NCBI RefSeq assembly: GCF_036345015.1
Contig: NZ_CP084098.1
Location: forward strand, 2,369,326 to 2,433,325
DNA length: 64,000 bases
Reading direction: 5' to 3'
Origin: Cyanobacterium sp. Dongsha4
GTDB taxonomy: Bacteria; Cyanobacteriota; Cyanobacteriia; Cyanobacteriales; Cyanobacteriaceae
Shown here: one piece after another, positions 28,945 through 38,193 of the stretch
Position numbering within the stretch: position 1 is the first letter of the stretch
Layout of the letters: each line of letters opens with the position of its first letter
Made by a program: the position numbers and the translations under genes
The notes under the pieces: generated by a model
What the model was told of the DNA's origin: nothing
What the model saw: the letters and a program-made list of their open reading frames with translations, nothing else
The model's database searches: none

Positions 28945-29556
28945 TTAATCTAAGCCTAGTAATTTCCGACTCGCAGGGGTAAAATCAATGTCAATGGTGG
29001 TTTGATTATTGATGGTAGCAATATCATCTTCTGCTTGGTTTATTTGAGTAATTGCCTCTTGACGTTCTTGAGCTAATCTGTCAACATCAAATACTTGAAT
29101 ATATAATTTTCCCGAACCATCCTGCCCTGATAAGTTTTCCCGTAATAACTCATAGTTAATATCTTCAACGGTTAAAGTAACCCTTTTATTGCGTTTCTTC
29201 TCGTTAATCAAATCATCGTATAAGCCTACTTTCGAGGTTAAAAACTCAATCTGACTTAGCTTTTCAGAAATGCCCGTGCGTTGATTATTAATAAAAATCG
29301 CCTCTTTGAGTTTGAAAAAATCCGCTTCAATATCCAAACATTCTTGCAGTTGATTACGATAAGTATTGATCATTCTTTGAATTTCATCGGCTACTCTGGG
29401 AGTAAGGTTAGCTAAACTCACTTCAACGGAGGTAATGGCTTCTACTTTTTGGTCTTCATGGTAGTAACGCACACGATTAAAAACTGCTCGTAAATTCTTG
29501 CGTTCGGATTTAAACTTATTGAGTAGCTTATTGGCTTTATTTAAGGTGATTTCCAT
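28945..29556 (-). CDS. Coiled-coil protein of unknown function (203 aa)
   Basis: I do not recognise the family. The 203-residue product is highly charged and mostly helical, with heptad-like stretches at ~1-60 and ~75-130 (LSQIEFLTSKVGLYDDLINEKKRNK) and a short beta-rich part (SGKLYIQVFDVDRLAQERQEAI). Strikingly acidic and basic residues alternate and it has no cysteine-rich or membrane part. Its start is 24 bp from a copy of the island promoter-like element (29581-29617), which places it in the same putative regulon as the helicase and phosphatase. A structural or scaffold role is only a guess. Confidence 0.6.
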   Translation of the reverse strand: MEITLNKANKLLNKFKSERKNLRAVFNRVRYYHEDQKVEAITSVEVSLANLTPRVADEIQRMINTYRNQLQECLDIEADFFKLKEAIFINNQRTGISEKLSQIEFLTSKVGLYDDLINEKKRNKRVTLTVEDINYELLRENLSGQDGSGKLYIQVFDVDRLAQERQEAITQINQAEDDIATINNQTTIDIDFTPASRKLLGLD

Positions 29557-29580
29557 ATTTTTGTTATGGGTGATGTTTGC

Positions 29581-29617
29581 CTATTTATATATCAGGGAAG
29601 AATCGGAAAATTATGCA
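29581..29617 (-). promoter_or_regulatory. Island promoter-like element, copy 2
   Basis: Minus strand: TGCA (29614-29617), 18 bp, CTGATATATAAATAG. It lies 24 bp upstream of the start codon of the 203-residue coiled-coil gene. Confidence 0.78.
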
Positions 29618-29797
29618 AATTGAGAGTAATATATTCGGTGTTAGGAAAAGACGATATTATGTTATGTTAGCTTTTCATGATCCTGAAACTCTTAAATATA
29701 CAGATTTTCCAATGGCTTAAACATCGTCTCAAGAATATTTGTTTAAGGATTTTTAGTAGTTAATTATGTTTTTTCTCAATTTCACTAAATAAATTTT

Positions 29798-29835
29798 GCA
29801 TAAATCAAAAAAATGAGACTGATAATTATAGAGAG
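29798..29835 (+). promoter_or_regulatory. Island promoter-like element, copy 3 (plus strand)
   Basis: Plus strand: TGCA at 29798-29801, 18 bp, CTGAT at 29820-29824 followed by AATTATAGAG. It is the only plus-strand copy and precedes the dynamin-like GTPase operon, with a leader of about 80 nt to the ATG at 29907. Confidence 0.75.
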
Positions 29836-29906
29836 AAAGAGAAAATATATTTCGCTTCGATCGAACCTTAAATTAAGTATTTTTACTTATTGATGGAGTT
29901 TCCAAT

Positions 29907-30710
29907 ATGCTAAACAATATCGATTTATCCCAAAGTTTTAATATCGCCATCATGGGAAGGGCTAACACAGGCAAAAGTTCGTTAATGAATGCCTTGTTAC
30001 AATTAAGTCGCCAAGAAGCCTTACAAGTTACGAAAGTAGGAGAAGAATTTGGCACAACTAGAAATATAATTCCTTATAAAATTAAAGATCAAGTTTATTT
30101 AATTGATACACCAACATTAAATAGTGAGTCTTTTGAATCTAAAACAATGATTGAAAAATTGAGACAAATTAACTTAACAATATTTGTTGTAACAGGATTT
30201 CCTACCCTTTATGATCAAGAGTTAATTAATAAAGTAAAAAAATACTCAAATAATCCTCTATTGATTGTGTTAAATCAAATTGATAAATGGGATAATTGTG
30301 GTGCTGAATATCTTGATTATATAGTTAATAAATGGAAAAAAGTATTGGACATAAATGATCTTTATTTAACTTGTACGAAAGGATGGGATTCAAAAAGTAA
30401 AATTTCATCTATGGATGTCAGAGGAGTCGGACTTCTCAGGAAAGATATATTTAATTTTATTGATGAAAAAATTAAGGAAAAAACCTTTGTTAAATCTATA
30501 GAAATTATTGATAATAAAGCTGACTTATCTCAAGAAAAAATTAACGATAATATTTCCATTGACTCTATTTTAGAATCCTGTCAAAAAACTGCGATCGCAT
30601 CTTACAATACTAACTTAAAATATAGTCAAGAGTTAGCCAAAATTTTAGCTATTTTTAAGAATAATATCAGTAAAAAGAATTATAGTAATTCTCAAAATAA
30701 ACATCGATAA
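29907..30710 (+). CDS. Era/TrmE-like small GTPase, first gene of dynamin-like operon
   Basis: A 267-residue GTPase with G1 GRANTGKSSLMNAL (~18), a G2 threonine region GTTRNI, G3 DTPTLNSE and G4 NQIDKWD. The rest is a helical tail without membrane segments. It ends 21 bp before the large dynamin-like gene, so they form one operon, as is usual for paired bacterial dynamin-like proteins such as the Leo family. By analogy it may regulate or co-assemble with the larger partner at membranes. A promoter-like island element lies upstream. Confidence 0.8.
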   Translation: MLNNIDLSQSFNIAIMGRANTGKSSLMNALLQLSRQEALQVTKVGEEFGTTRNIIPYKIKDQVYLIDTPTLNSESFESKTMIEKLRQINLTIFVVTGFPTLYDQELINKVKKYSNNPLLIVLNQIDKWDNCGAEYLDYIVNKWKKVLDINDLYLTCTKGWDSKSKISSMDVRGVGLLRKDIFNFIDEKIKEKTFVKSIEIIDNKADLSQEKINDNISIDSILESCQKTAIASYNTNLKYSQELAKILAIFKNNISKKNYSNSQNKHR

Positions 30711-32337
30711 ATTAAAAAACTATTTAATGATATGACTCAACTGATAGACAATATTTTAACCCAAGATTTACAACAATTAAATGAATCTTTAGCTATTAAG
30801 AAAACACACCTCGAAGATTATAGTATAGCCTTATTTGGACGCACAAGGGCAGGAAAAAGCACTATTCGAGAAGCCTTAACTAATGGTGATGGTAGCACGA
30901 TCGGCAAAGGAGGGCAACGCACCACCAGAGATGTCCAAGAATATCGATGGAATCATCTACGATTAATTGATACTCCGGGTATTGATGCCTACGAAGGAGA
31001 AGAAGACACCGAAAAAGCCAATAAATCGATCGACGAAGCGGATATGGTATTATTTCTTACTAGCGATGACTCTGTACAACCTTCAGAATTTGAACAAATG
31101 GGGAGGTTAACTCACATTGAAAAACCTTTTATTGTCTTATTAAATGTCAAAGGAAAACTGGAAAATGAAACCCAGATAAAACGATTTTTAGCTAAACCTG
31201 AAAAAACCTTTGACGAAGAAAGATTATCAGGACATCATAACCATATTAAGACTTATGTTAAACAACATTTAACCATTGAAGAAGTGACAATTATTGATAT
31301 TCATGCAAGGGCTGGATTTTTGAGTAATCAATCAGAATATCAAGAATATAAAACCGAATTATGGCAATTAAGTAAACTAGATAAAGTTTATTCTATCATC
31401 GCTGAAGATATTGATAAAAATGGGAATGAAAGACGAGCTTCTACTTTTTTTGAAGGCACAAAAGTATTAATTAACGACATAAGAAAAAAACTCGATATTA
31501 TTGAGCAAAATATTAATGATCAAATTAAATTTTTTCAAAGTAAAGAACAAGAAATCAAAAAAATATTTATTCAACAAATAAAGGATAGTAAAATAAAAGT
31601 TGATAATGAAATTAAACAGCTATTTAGACAATTTAAACAAGAAATACTTGTTTTTGTCGAGGATCATGTCGGAAATCCAAATGCAGAAAAAATATGGCAA
31701 GAAAAAACTAAAAATTTTTCTAAGAAATTAGAAGAATCCGTTAAAATACTTTTTGAAAAAAATGGGATGGAATTAAAAGAAAAATTCATAGAATTTGAAA
31801 GAGAATATAAATATGATACTGAGCATACACAATCTTATTATTATTATCAATTTGAAAATATTTATAAGGCACTACTTGGTTACTTTTTTGAAAATTTCAG
31901 TTTATTATTGAGTGGTATTGCCTCTGTTGCTTTTATAATCGCAAATTTTTGGAATCCCATCGGCTGGGTTGGTATAGTAGGAGGATTAGGATTGGTTGCT
32001 ACGGGAATGAGTGTAGTTGCCGGATTATTTTCAGGAGGTTTAAAATATCAAGAAAAAAAAGAGTTTCAGCAGAAAAAAGATAAGTTAAAAAATGACTTAA
32101 TTAAAGATATTGACTCACAACAAACAAAAATTATTGGAGATATTTACAAAAAAATTGAAACTCAATTTGAAGATATTGAACAAAAAAGTTTATCTTCTTT
32201 TTCTTTATTTCATCAAGAATTAAACTCTGTCAATAATGAACTTTTAACTATTAAAGTTCGTATCAAAGATATTTTTAATCGATTAGATATAGATAAATCT
32301 TTGATTTTACAACAATCAGCTAAAAAAAATGAGAGCT

Positions 32338-32754
32338 TCAACTAAGTAATGTTAGTCTTTGATTTATTAACGAATCGATCGTTCCATTTACTCTAAATTT
32401 TGCAAATAGTCCCATTGTTAAATCCACCATTTCTATTGATTTTGATACTACTTTTGTTTTTCTATGAAAGCGAGCAAACCAATGACGATTATCGGAATTA
32501 TTTCTTTCTATGGCTATAGTTTCGCTTTTTGTCATCACATGATACGCATCTGGATGTTTAGATAATAACTCTTGGTACGGTTTCCAATCATCAGTACAGT
32601 AGACTGTTACATCCCATTTTAGTAATCTAATTAAAAGTTTTTTGAGGGTTTCACTATCACGCTTTCCCAATTCCCAGTCGATAAGTCTGTTAGTATTACG
32701 GTCATAAGCTTTCCAGATCCATAACTTGTTTTTTTTGACTCTATAAAATGCCAA
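32338..32754 (-). CDS. IS1-family transposase, InsB-like frame (copy 1)
   Basis: This frame encodes the DDE catalytic part (VTVYCTDDWKPYQELLSKHPDAYHVMTKSETIAIERNNSDNRHWFARFHRKTKVVSKS), 138 residues from the internal ATG. It is expected to be made mainly as a fusion with the upstream InsA-like frame by a -1 shift at a run of eight A followed by C, giving ELDELWHFIESKKNKLWIWKAYDR. The catalytic Asp/Asp/Glu set of the family appears present. Confidence 0.9.
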   Translation of the reverse strand: MAFYRVKKNKLWIWKAYDRNTNRLIDWELGKRDSETLKKLLIRLLKWDVTVYCTDDWKPYQELLSKHPDAYHVMTKSETIAIERNNSDNRHWFARFHRKTKVVSKSIEMVDLTMGLFAKFRVNGTIDSLINQRLTLLS

Positions 32755-33062
32755 AGTTCATCTAGTTCCACAACCACCGCTTCGCAGGGTTCAGGCTTTT
32801 CATAATTTTCTAGTGCCAAAGCTCTAATCCAATTTAAAATAGTCTGAGCAGAAACATTGAGAAGCTTTGCGATCGAATTCATAGACATTCCACTGCAATA
32901 CAGAATTGCTGTTTCTAGTTTCATCCACATAGGTTTACCTCGATCAATCTTATCAGTGGTGAACTGATAGTTACAGTGCTTACATTTAAACCTTTGTTGA
33001 CCACGAGCAAAACCGTTTTTGATGATTTTAGTATTATGACATCGAGGGCATTGATGAGACAT
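32631..33062 (-). CDS. IS1-family InsA-like protein (copy 1)
   Basis: The 143-residue frame starts MSHQCPRCHNTKIIKNGFARGQQRFKCKHCNYQFTT, a four-cysteine zinc ribbon, and then a helix-turn-helix (MSMNSIAKLLNVSAQTILNWI). In IS1 it binds the ends and represses transposition when not frameshifted into InsB. It overlaps the InsB-like frame by 124 bp. Confidence 0.92.
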   Translation of the reverse strand: MSHQCPRCHNTKIIKNGFARGQQRFKCKHCNYQFTTDKIDRGKPMWMKLETAILYCSGMSMNSIAKLLNVSAQTILNWIRALALENYEKPEPCEAVVVELDELWHFIESKKTSYGSGKLMTVILTDLSTGNWESVIVKPSKNF

Positions 33063-34246
33063 GGTTAATTAATGATGATAGGATCAGTCTATATCATAAC
33101 ATTACTTAATTGATACTCTCGAAAAAAGTTATAATTTATTAGTAACAGATGATAACTCCATTGTTGATTTCTTAGAGTTATTAACAAGAAAAAAATTTAT
33201 TATAGAAGCCTCTCAAATTAGAGCTAAAAATATTTACAATTCAGCTTTAAATCAACTTGAACATGAGATAACGATGATTGGTGATAAAGTAGCTGATAAA
33301 ATCGATGGATGTCACAATGAAGATGAAATTAATAAAGAAAGCACCAATGCTGAACAACAAATTAATTTATTAATAGAGAAAATAATTACAGAGATAAATA
33401 ATGATCTTAAATCAGAGTTAAATAATTTAAAAAATGAATTACAACAACTAGGAGAATCCCCTTTAGGACAAAAAGTAGAAGTTGAATTTAGAGAAAAGAA
33501 AAAAACTCAAGATTATAATTTTAATGAGTCAAATAGTAATTATAATTATGGTAAATATGCTGGTAACGCCTTTAATTTTATGGGTAATTTTGCATCTAAA
33601 GCGACAAGAGATGTTGTTTATAATGTGGGTAAAAATTTAGGGGTAAAATTTAAACCTTGGGGTGCGTTTAAAATGGCTAAAAATATTCGAGGATTTGCTC
33701 CTATTTTTGCAGGATTAGGCTTTGCTGTTGATATATTTATGAATGAGAAAGAAAAAGATGAAGAAAGAAAATATGAGCAAAGATTAAAAGAAGCTAGAAA
33801 TCAATGTCGTCAAAATTACCATGATTTAGCTGAAGAAATAAGAAATGATTATCAGGTTAGTATCGTGGAATCAATTAAATTTTATGATGAACTATTATGG
33901 GATATTAATTTGACAAAAAATGAATTGCAAAAAAACAACACTAACCAACAAGAGAAAGGCAAAGAAATAGAGACTCAATTATTAAAAGTTAAGCAAAAAA
34001 TTAGTAGTTTAATATAGTAGTCATAATGGTTGAAATTAAACTTAATTCAAAAAAATGATTAATTATTCCTTCGCTTTATCAATTTCGCCGATTTTTTGAT
34101 AATCAGAGATAATAGTCAGGGTGCGATCGTGCTTTGGTACAAGTTGAAAGTGCGATCGCTTCTTAAAGTGTAAAAGTTATTGTTGCTTACTGCCTAAGTT
34201 GACACCAGTGAATAATATTCAACCCCTACAAAATGATAAAAATACA

Positions 34247-34498
34247 TTAAGAGTCTTTACTATTGTTAATATTTAAGCCAATGACACTCATGGCTGTGAG
34301 ACAATTTAATAATAAAAATCCAGTGCCTTCTGCCACTAAATTGATTCGATGATGTATGGAGACATCATAATTTTTTTCGACATTATGAGAATACTCTAAA
34401 GCCTTCCAATCACGCAAAATCCACCAACCTAAATAAGCAGAAAAACTTATACTATAGATAAAGGTAATCAAGTAAAATAAATTGAATATTTGCTTCAT
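34247..34498 (-). CDS. Small two-helix membrane protein
   Basis: The 83-residue product has two hydrophobic segments, FNLFYLITFIYSISFSAYLGWWIL (~5-28) and GTGFLLLNCLTAMSVIGLNI (~58-77), with a charged loop between (KALEYSHNVEKNYDVSIHHR). I recognise no family. It starts 5 bp after the stop of the 34504 gene and is therefore the second gene of that unit, under the same promoter-like element. Its membrane location is the only functional hint. Confidence 0.6.
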   Translation of the reverse strand: MKQIFNLFYLITFIYSISFSAYLGWWILRDWKALEYSHNVEKNYDVSIHHRINLVAEGTGFLLLNCLTAMSVIGLNINNSKDS

Positions 34499-34503
34499 AT
34501 TTT

Positions 34504-34725
34504 TTATAGGGGATATTCCTGAGTTTCAATCTGATTTAATTTAAGTTGGGTATTGTTCATCAATTCGTATCGGGTTAATTCTTCTTCAAAATTGTCTAAC
34601 ATTTCTAACAGTAAATTAAGTTGATTAATTTTTCTCCTCATTAAGTCTCGGTTATGTTTATCTTTGGATTCAAGGTTGCATAATTCGTTGTAAACATAGT
34701 CTCTAATTTCTTTGATATTATCCAT
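34504..34725 (-). CDS. Small helical protein of unknown function (73 aa)
   Basis: From ATG at 34725 the product is MDNIKEIRDYVYNELCNLESKDKHNRDL and onwards, entirely helical and charged. A longer reading from 34755 would start inside the conserved promoter-like element, while ATG 34725 restores the 20-28 nt leader seen at most of the other copies, so I prefer it (34740 is also possible). It is translationally close to a small membrane protein downstream. No family is recognised. Confidence 0.55.
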   Translation of the reverse strand: MDNIKEIRDYVYNELCNLESKDKHNRDLMRRKINQLNLLLEMLDNFEEELTRYELMNNTQLKLNQIETQEYPL

Positions 34726-34752
34726 AGTTGATTTTTTCATAATTTTATATCC

Positions 34753-34788
34753 CATTTATTTATCCGCAAAGATTGAGGAATTTATGCG
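34753..34788 (-). promoter_or_regulatory. Island promoter-like element, copy 4
   Basis: Minus strand: CGCA/TGCG variant box at 34785-34788, 18 bp, CGGATAAATAAATG. It is the most diverged copy but keeps exact spacing. It sits in front of the 34504/34247 two-gene unit. Confidence 0.68.
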
Positions 34789-34790
34789 TT

Positions 34791-35276
34791 TTAATACTGG
34801 TAATCAGAAGAGGTTTGTAATCGTTTTTGAATTTCTAGGATGTCTTCAGGGGAGTCATCAAAACATCTTTCTTCTAACCACACTTTTATATGGATAGGCA
34901 TTATTTTGCCGAAGATATAGGGAATGGAGAAATTATAGGCTTTTTCATAATCCCATGTGCCGGGGAGGGGAAATCTTTCGTCTAAAGCATAGCTTGTCAT
35001 TCCATGATATTTAATTTCTACCGCATCACCAATGGCATAGGCAGATTGAATACAGGCGTGTTCCCTGACTGTAGGTCCCCCTGATAAGTCACCTAATTTA
35101 CTTAAATACAAGATGCGGATGCGATCTGGCATTGAATTTTTGACGTTATCATGGCACAGCATAGCAACACAAGAGCCAAAGGTTTTATATTTTTGTTCAT
35201 CTTCATAGGGTTTTTCGGTAGTAATTTGATGGTAGGCTTTTCTATAGGTGGATTTGAGTTGTTTCCAAGTATCCAT
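34791..35276 (-). CDS. Unknown protein (161 aa) of the island
   Basis: The 161-residue product (MDTWKQLKSTYRKAYHQITTEKPYEDEQKYKTFGSC...) matches no family I know. It has several Cys/His residues (FGSCVAMLCHDN, REHACIQ) without a clear metal-binding pattern and a compact alpha/beta composition with no membrane part. It begins 24 bp after a conserved promoter-like element at 35301-35337. The intergenic gap to the next unit contains that unit's own element. Confidence 0.55.
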   Translation of the reverse strand: MDTWKQLKSTYRKAYHQITTEKPYEDEQKYKTFGSCVAMLCHDNVKNSMPDRIRILYLSKLGDLSGGPTVREHACIQSAYAIGDAVEIKYHGMTSYALDERFPLPGTWDYEKAYNFSIPYIFGKIMPIHIKVWLEERCFDDSPEDILEIQKRLQTSSDYQY

Positions 35277-35300
35277 AATTTTTACTCTCTGATTTTTCTG

Positions 35301-35337
35301 CTACTTATATATCAGGGAATAATTTGTAATTTATGCA
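35301..35337 (-). promoter_or_regulatory. Island promoter-like element, copy 5
   Basis: Minus strand: TGCA (35334-35337), 18 bp, CTGATATATAAGTAG, 24 bp upstream of the 161-residue unknown gene. It directly abuts the 3' end of the CHAT protease gene. Confidence 0.78.
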
Positions 35338-35343
35338 GATTAT

Positions 35344-36954
35344 TTAACGAGGTTTCGTAACTTCTATAAAATTTGAGGAGGTAATTTGAAGTTGATTACC
35401 GATTTTACTAACAGTATAATTTCTTTTTTCTGTTTGATATGTATTGTCTAAATAAATGTAATTATTTTCTCCAATAAATTTTATTATATTCATATCTTGA
35501 TAGCTCACTTCTAAGTTATTAACTGTCACTTTACTAAACTGTTTAAAAAAATCAGGATTAAATTGTTGTTTTAAAGAGACATCATAAAACGTCTCAGCTA
35601 GAGGAAAATCTTTATTTGATAATGCTTGGTATAAGTTCTCAATTAGTATCTTTCCTTCCTCTTCAAAAGTTATATTTTCGGACTTTAATTGATTATTTAC
35701 CAATAAATTAGATATGATTGAAGATAATTTATTTAAGGAATAATTATCATAATTTTTAACAGCAACAAATAGTATTAATAATAATAATAAAATAGAATAA
35801 AAAAATATTTTTACATTCGACTTATTTTTCTTAGGAACTTCAATTTTATCATCAAAAGATATTTTAAAAATAGAATCATTAGGTATTGATAAATTTTGAC
35901 AAATCATCGGTAGCCAACTGCCACCGGGAAAATCGTTATCCCATGCCTGTAGTCTTTCTCTCGCTTCTCTTAATGAGCAAAAAACAGATTTATTTTGTTG
36001 TAAAGCAGATAAAAAATATTTCAGAAATTCTTGAGCAATTAAATCTGGTACGCCCTCACGCATTACAATGATTTGAGGTAAGTTTAATTTACTTAATTCT
36101 TCTGCTAATCCTATACCGTCACAGGAGTTAAAAATAGCTAATTGTAATCCTTGTTTTATAGCTTTATTGATGGCGGTTTTTAATTCTTTAATGTTTAAAC
36201 TTTCTTGGGGATTAATAAAGATAATTCCTTGATGATTTTCTGTATGACTATGACCTGCAAAAAATAATATATCCCATCCTTTTTCATCCCATAATATCTC
36301 ATGAAATTCGGCTGATTTTGGTTCGACTAAAAACACTATTTCTGCATTGTTTATTTGAGCAATTAATACCTGATCTGCTTTTACATTTATGCCTTCACTA
36401 TGCCCTAAAATAGTTAATATTCTCGGTTTATTTCTCGGTTTATTTCTCTGCTTTTTCTCAAGGTTAATGGGGCTATATTCAAGGTTACTTAAGCCAATTT
36501 CTGCCTGTTGATAATCCTCTAAAAAATGCCATAAATGCCACGGAAAACGATGTAAGGTGCGATCTCCCGTTTCTATGATTATTTGTACTTCTTCATTTTG
36601 GTCTAATTTGGTTCTTAATTTATGATCGACCTTCAAAAATGAGGGAGAATCAAGCCAAAGGTTAAATTTTGTTTCAATTTCTTGACAAAGCTCTTGAAAT
36701 CCTCTTACAGAAATATTTGTAAGTCCTTTTTCTTCCACTTCAAAAAGTCTGCGTCTAGCCACGTCAAAACGCTGATGTAGGGCATAATATAAGAGTTGCC
36801 ATTGTTGGTTAAGGGTTGCCAATTCGGGTGCTGGAGGTAAACTACCGATAAACTGCTCTATTTTGCCGTCTTTTAACCTTAATTGAGCGATAACATTACG
36901 AAATCCATCATTTAAGTTTCCTGCACCCAAGTTTAACACTACTAGCTTACTCAT
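35344..36954 (-). CDS. CHAT-domain caspase-like protein with membrane anchor
   Basis: The 536-residue protein has a CHAT protease domain with the catalytic His in WDILFFAGHSHTE (~235) and Cys in LAIFNSCDGIGLAEEL (~280), followed by LREARERLQ near the domain end. A single membrane helix follows (~375-392, FFYSILLLLLILFVAV), then an NTF2-like globular C-terminus. The N-terminal 150 residues contain the VLNLGAGNLNDGF start common in cyanobacterial CHAT proteins. Such peptidases act in cell-death or conflict systems; here a membrane-tethered effector is plausible. No promoter-like element precedes it. Confidence 0.88.
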   Translation of the reverse strand: MSKLVVLNLGAGNLNDGFRNVIAQLRLKDGKIEQFIGSLPPAPELATLNQQWQLLYYALHQRFDVARRRLFEVEEKGLTNISVRGFQELCQEIETKFNLWLDSPSFLKVDHKLRTKLDQNEEVQIIIETGDRTLHRFPWHLWHFLEDYQQAEIGLSNLEYSPINLEKKQRNKPRNKPRILTILGHSEGINVKADQVLIAQINNAEIVFLVEPKSAEFHEILWDEKGWDILFFAGHSHTENHQGIIFINPQESLNIKELKTAINKAIKQGLQLAIFNSCDGIGLAEELSKLNLPQIIVMREGVPDLIAQEFLKYFLSALQQNKSVFCSLREARERLQAWDNDFPGGSWLPMICQNLSIPNDSIFKISFDDKIEVPKKNKSNVKIFFYSILLLLLILFVAVKNYDNYSLNKLSSIISNLLVNNQLKSENITFEEEGKILIENLYQALSNKDFPLAETFYDVSLKQQFNPDFFKQFSKVTVNNLEVSYQDMNIIKFIGENNYIYLDNTYQTEKRNYTVSKIGNQLQITSSNFIEVTKPR

Positions 36955-37091
36955 ATCATCAAATCACCCTTAAATCCTCCATTATTTATTGTAAGGGCGA
37001 TCTTTCACAAAAATCCGAATTTAATTTTTCTCTAATAAAAAAGATGAAAAATAAGCTAGTATGATATTAGTCATACTTACACATAATTATC

Positions 37092-37298
37092 ATGAAAAAA
37101 ACTTTATATATCCCCGATGAATTATGGGAAGAATTAACTAATTACTTAAAACAGCATCCTCAAGAAAATGCCTCCAGCGTCGTACAAATGGCATTAAAAG
37201 AAAAATTACGTCCTCGTAACGGTGAAGGGTTATTAAAGTTAGCAGGAATAGTTAAAAATGCGCCAAAGGATGCCTCTACAAATATAAATAACCGCTAA
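37092..37298 (+). CDS. Ribbon-helix-helix antitoxin of a VapBC-like pair
   Basis: The 68-residue product (MKKTLYIPDELWEELTNYLKQHPQENASSVVQMALKEKL) has the beta-strand/helix/helix pattern of MetJ/CopG-type antitoxins and a disordered, Lys-rich tail expected to bind the toxin. Its TAA overlaps the ATG of the PIN gene (TAATG), so the two are translationally coupled. It presumably neutralises the toxin and represses the operon. Confidence 0.82.
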   Translation: MKKTLYIPDELWEELTNYLKQHPQENASSVVQMALKEKLRPRNGEGLLKLAGIVKNAPKDASTNINNR

Positions 37299-37705
37299 TG
37301 AAACGATTAGTATTAGATGCAGGACCATTAATAGCGTTAGTATCTGAAAGAGATAACTATCATAGTGAAGCTAAACTCGGTTTTAGCCAAATTTCCCTTG
37401 TTTTTGGGGAAGTTTTAACTCCTTTACCCATATTATTTGAGGTTTATAAGTTTGTATCTCGCAATGAATCACCCAAGATAGCACAGAAATTATTAAGTGT
37501 TATTCAGGAGGAAACAGTAATTGTGACTATCTCTGAATCAGATTTTGTGAGTATATCCGATTTAGTGTTGAATTTTCCCCATTGGGGAGGTACTTTGGAG
37601 GATGCTTCGGTAATAGTAATTGCTAAAAAATATCAAAGTCAAATTTGGACTATTGATTATAAAGATTTAGGTTTTTTTGGTGATATAGAATTTTGGAATC
37701 CTTGA
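37298..37705 (+). CDS. PIN-domain ribonuclease toxin (VapC-like)
   Basis: A 135-residue PIN protein with the first catalytic Asp in LVLDAGPLIALVSERD, an acidic helix residue in PILFEVYKFV, GGTLEDASVIVIAKKY and the last Asp in IWTIDYKDLGFF. All four acidic positions expected for magnesium-dependent RNA cleavage appear present. The gene overlaps its antitoxin by one base. It converges on the HNH gene with only 5 bp between stops. Confidence 0.87.
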   Translation: MKRLVLDAGPLIALVSERDNYHSEAKLGFSQISLVFGEVLTPLPILFEVYKFVSRNESPKIAQKLLSVIQEETVIVTISESDFVSISDLVLNFPHWGGTLEDASVIVIAKKYQSQIWTIDYKDLGFFGDIEFWNP

Positions 37706-37710
37706 CTTAA

Positions 37711-38169
37711 TTATCTTTTTTCAGTTACTTTAATATTAAAATTATCTTCTAACCAAGAAAGATCTAATTTCCAATTATTTTGGCTTCGTTTTTGCCATTG
37801 ACTCCAAACAGTTGTTAAATATTTTTCAACCTCTAAATTTGACCAATTATTAACGTTAGCTAAATGTTTTTTTGCTTCTGCTTCTTTTCCTCTAACTCTT
37901 GCTAATCCTATATGTTTGACTTGATGACAACTCGGACAAAGAGCAGTTAAACCAATTAATTTTTGGATATATTTTTCATCATCATAGTGCCAAATTTCGT
38001 GGCATTCTACGGGATGTTTTTCTCCTACTCCTCCACAAATTTCGCATTTATAATGAGCTTTTTTATAGGTATCTTTTCTGAGTATATCCCATGTTTTTTT
38101 ATCGACATGATCTCTGACATTGGAAAACCAACAGCTTTGAGGCACAAGTTCGATCGATAATTTACACAT
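37711..38169 (-). CDS. HNH endonuclease-like protein
   Basis: The 152-residue product contains a classic HNH zinc-finger nuclease core: AHYKCEICGGVGEKHPVECHEIWHYDD (CxxC, then CHExWHY) and LCPSCHQVKH (CxxC-H). It lies 24 bp downstream of the NERD helicase gene on the same strand, so they are probably one operon that starts at the promoter-like element at 40470. This pairing suggests nucleic-acid targeting or defence; no direct proof. Confidence 0.85.
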   Translation of the reverse strand: MCKLSIELVPQSCWFSNVRDHVDKKTWDILRKDTYKKAHYKCEICGGVGEKHPVECHEIWHYDDEKYIQKLIGLTALCPSCHQVKHIGLARVRGKEAEAKKHLANVNNWSNLEVEKYLTTVWSQWQKRSQNNWKLDLSWLEDNFNIKVTEKR

Positions 38170-38193
38170 AATTTAATATTTTGATAATAGAAT

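Larger units (their letters stand above)
29557..29906. other. 350-bp divergent control region between two island units
   Basis: This gap holds two copies of the promoter-like element facing away from each other: 29581-29617 for the minus-strand coiled-coil gene and 29798-29835 for the plus-strand GTPase operon. Between them (29620-29790) I see no gene, only AT-rich sequence. Confidence 0.7.
32331..33120 (-). mobile_element. IS1-family insertion sequence, copy 1
   Basis: The element is 790 bp, with imperfect terminal inverted repeats GAGAGCTTCAACTAAGTAAT (32331 side) and GAGAGTATCAATTAAGTAAT (33120 side on the minus strand). Where I compared them, it is identical to copy 2 at 45031-45820, in opposite orientation. 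It lies inside the dynamin-like gene, and no target-site duplication is visible. Confidence 0.92.
30732..34017 (+). pseudogene. Dynamin-like large GTPase, interrupted by an IS1-family element
   Basis: The left part (30732-32330, 533 codons) has G1 GRTRAGKSTIREAL, the GGQRTTRDVQEY switch, DTPGID and NVKGK, then long coiled coils and a hydrophobic membrane paddle (~400-435, IANFWNPIGWVGIVGGLGLVATG). The right part (33121-34017) carries the distal helices and a second hydrophobic patch (FKMAKNIRGFAPIFAGLGFAVDIF). Removing exactly the 790-bp element joins them in frame (SAKKN/EKSYNLLVTDD) as one 831-residue protein, normal for bacterial dynamins. As it stands, a truncated product of 537 residues ending NESFN may be made. 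Such proteins remodel membranes, some in phage defence. Confidence 0.85.

Noticed and set aside
34726-34755. ATG at 34755 as start of the small helical protein
   Set aside because: It would lie inside the conserved promoter-like element; the ATG at 34725 restores the common leader length.
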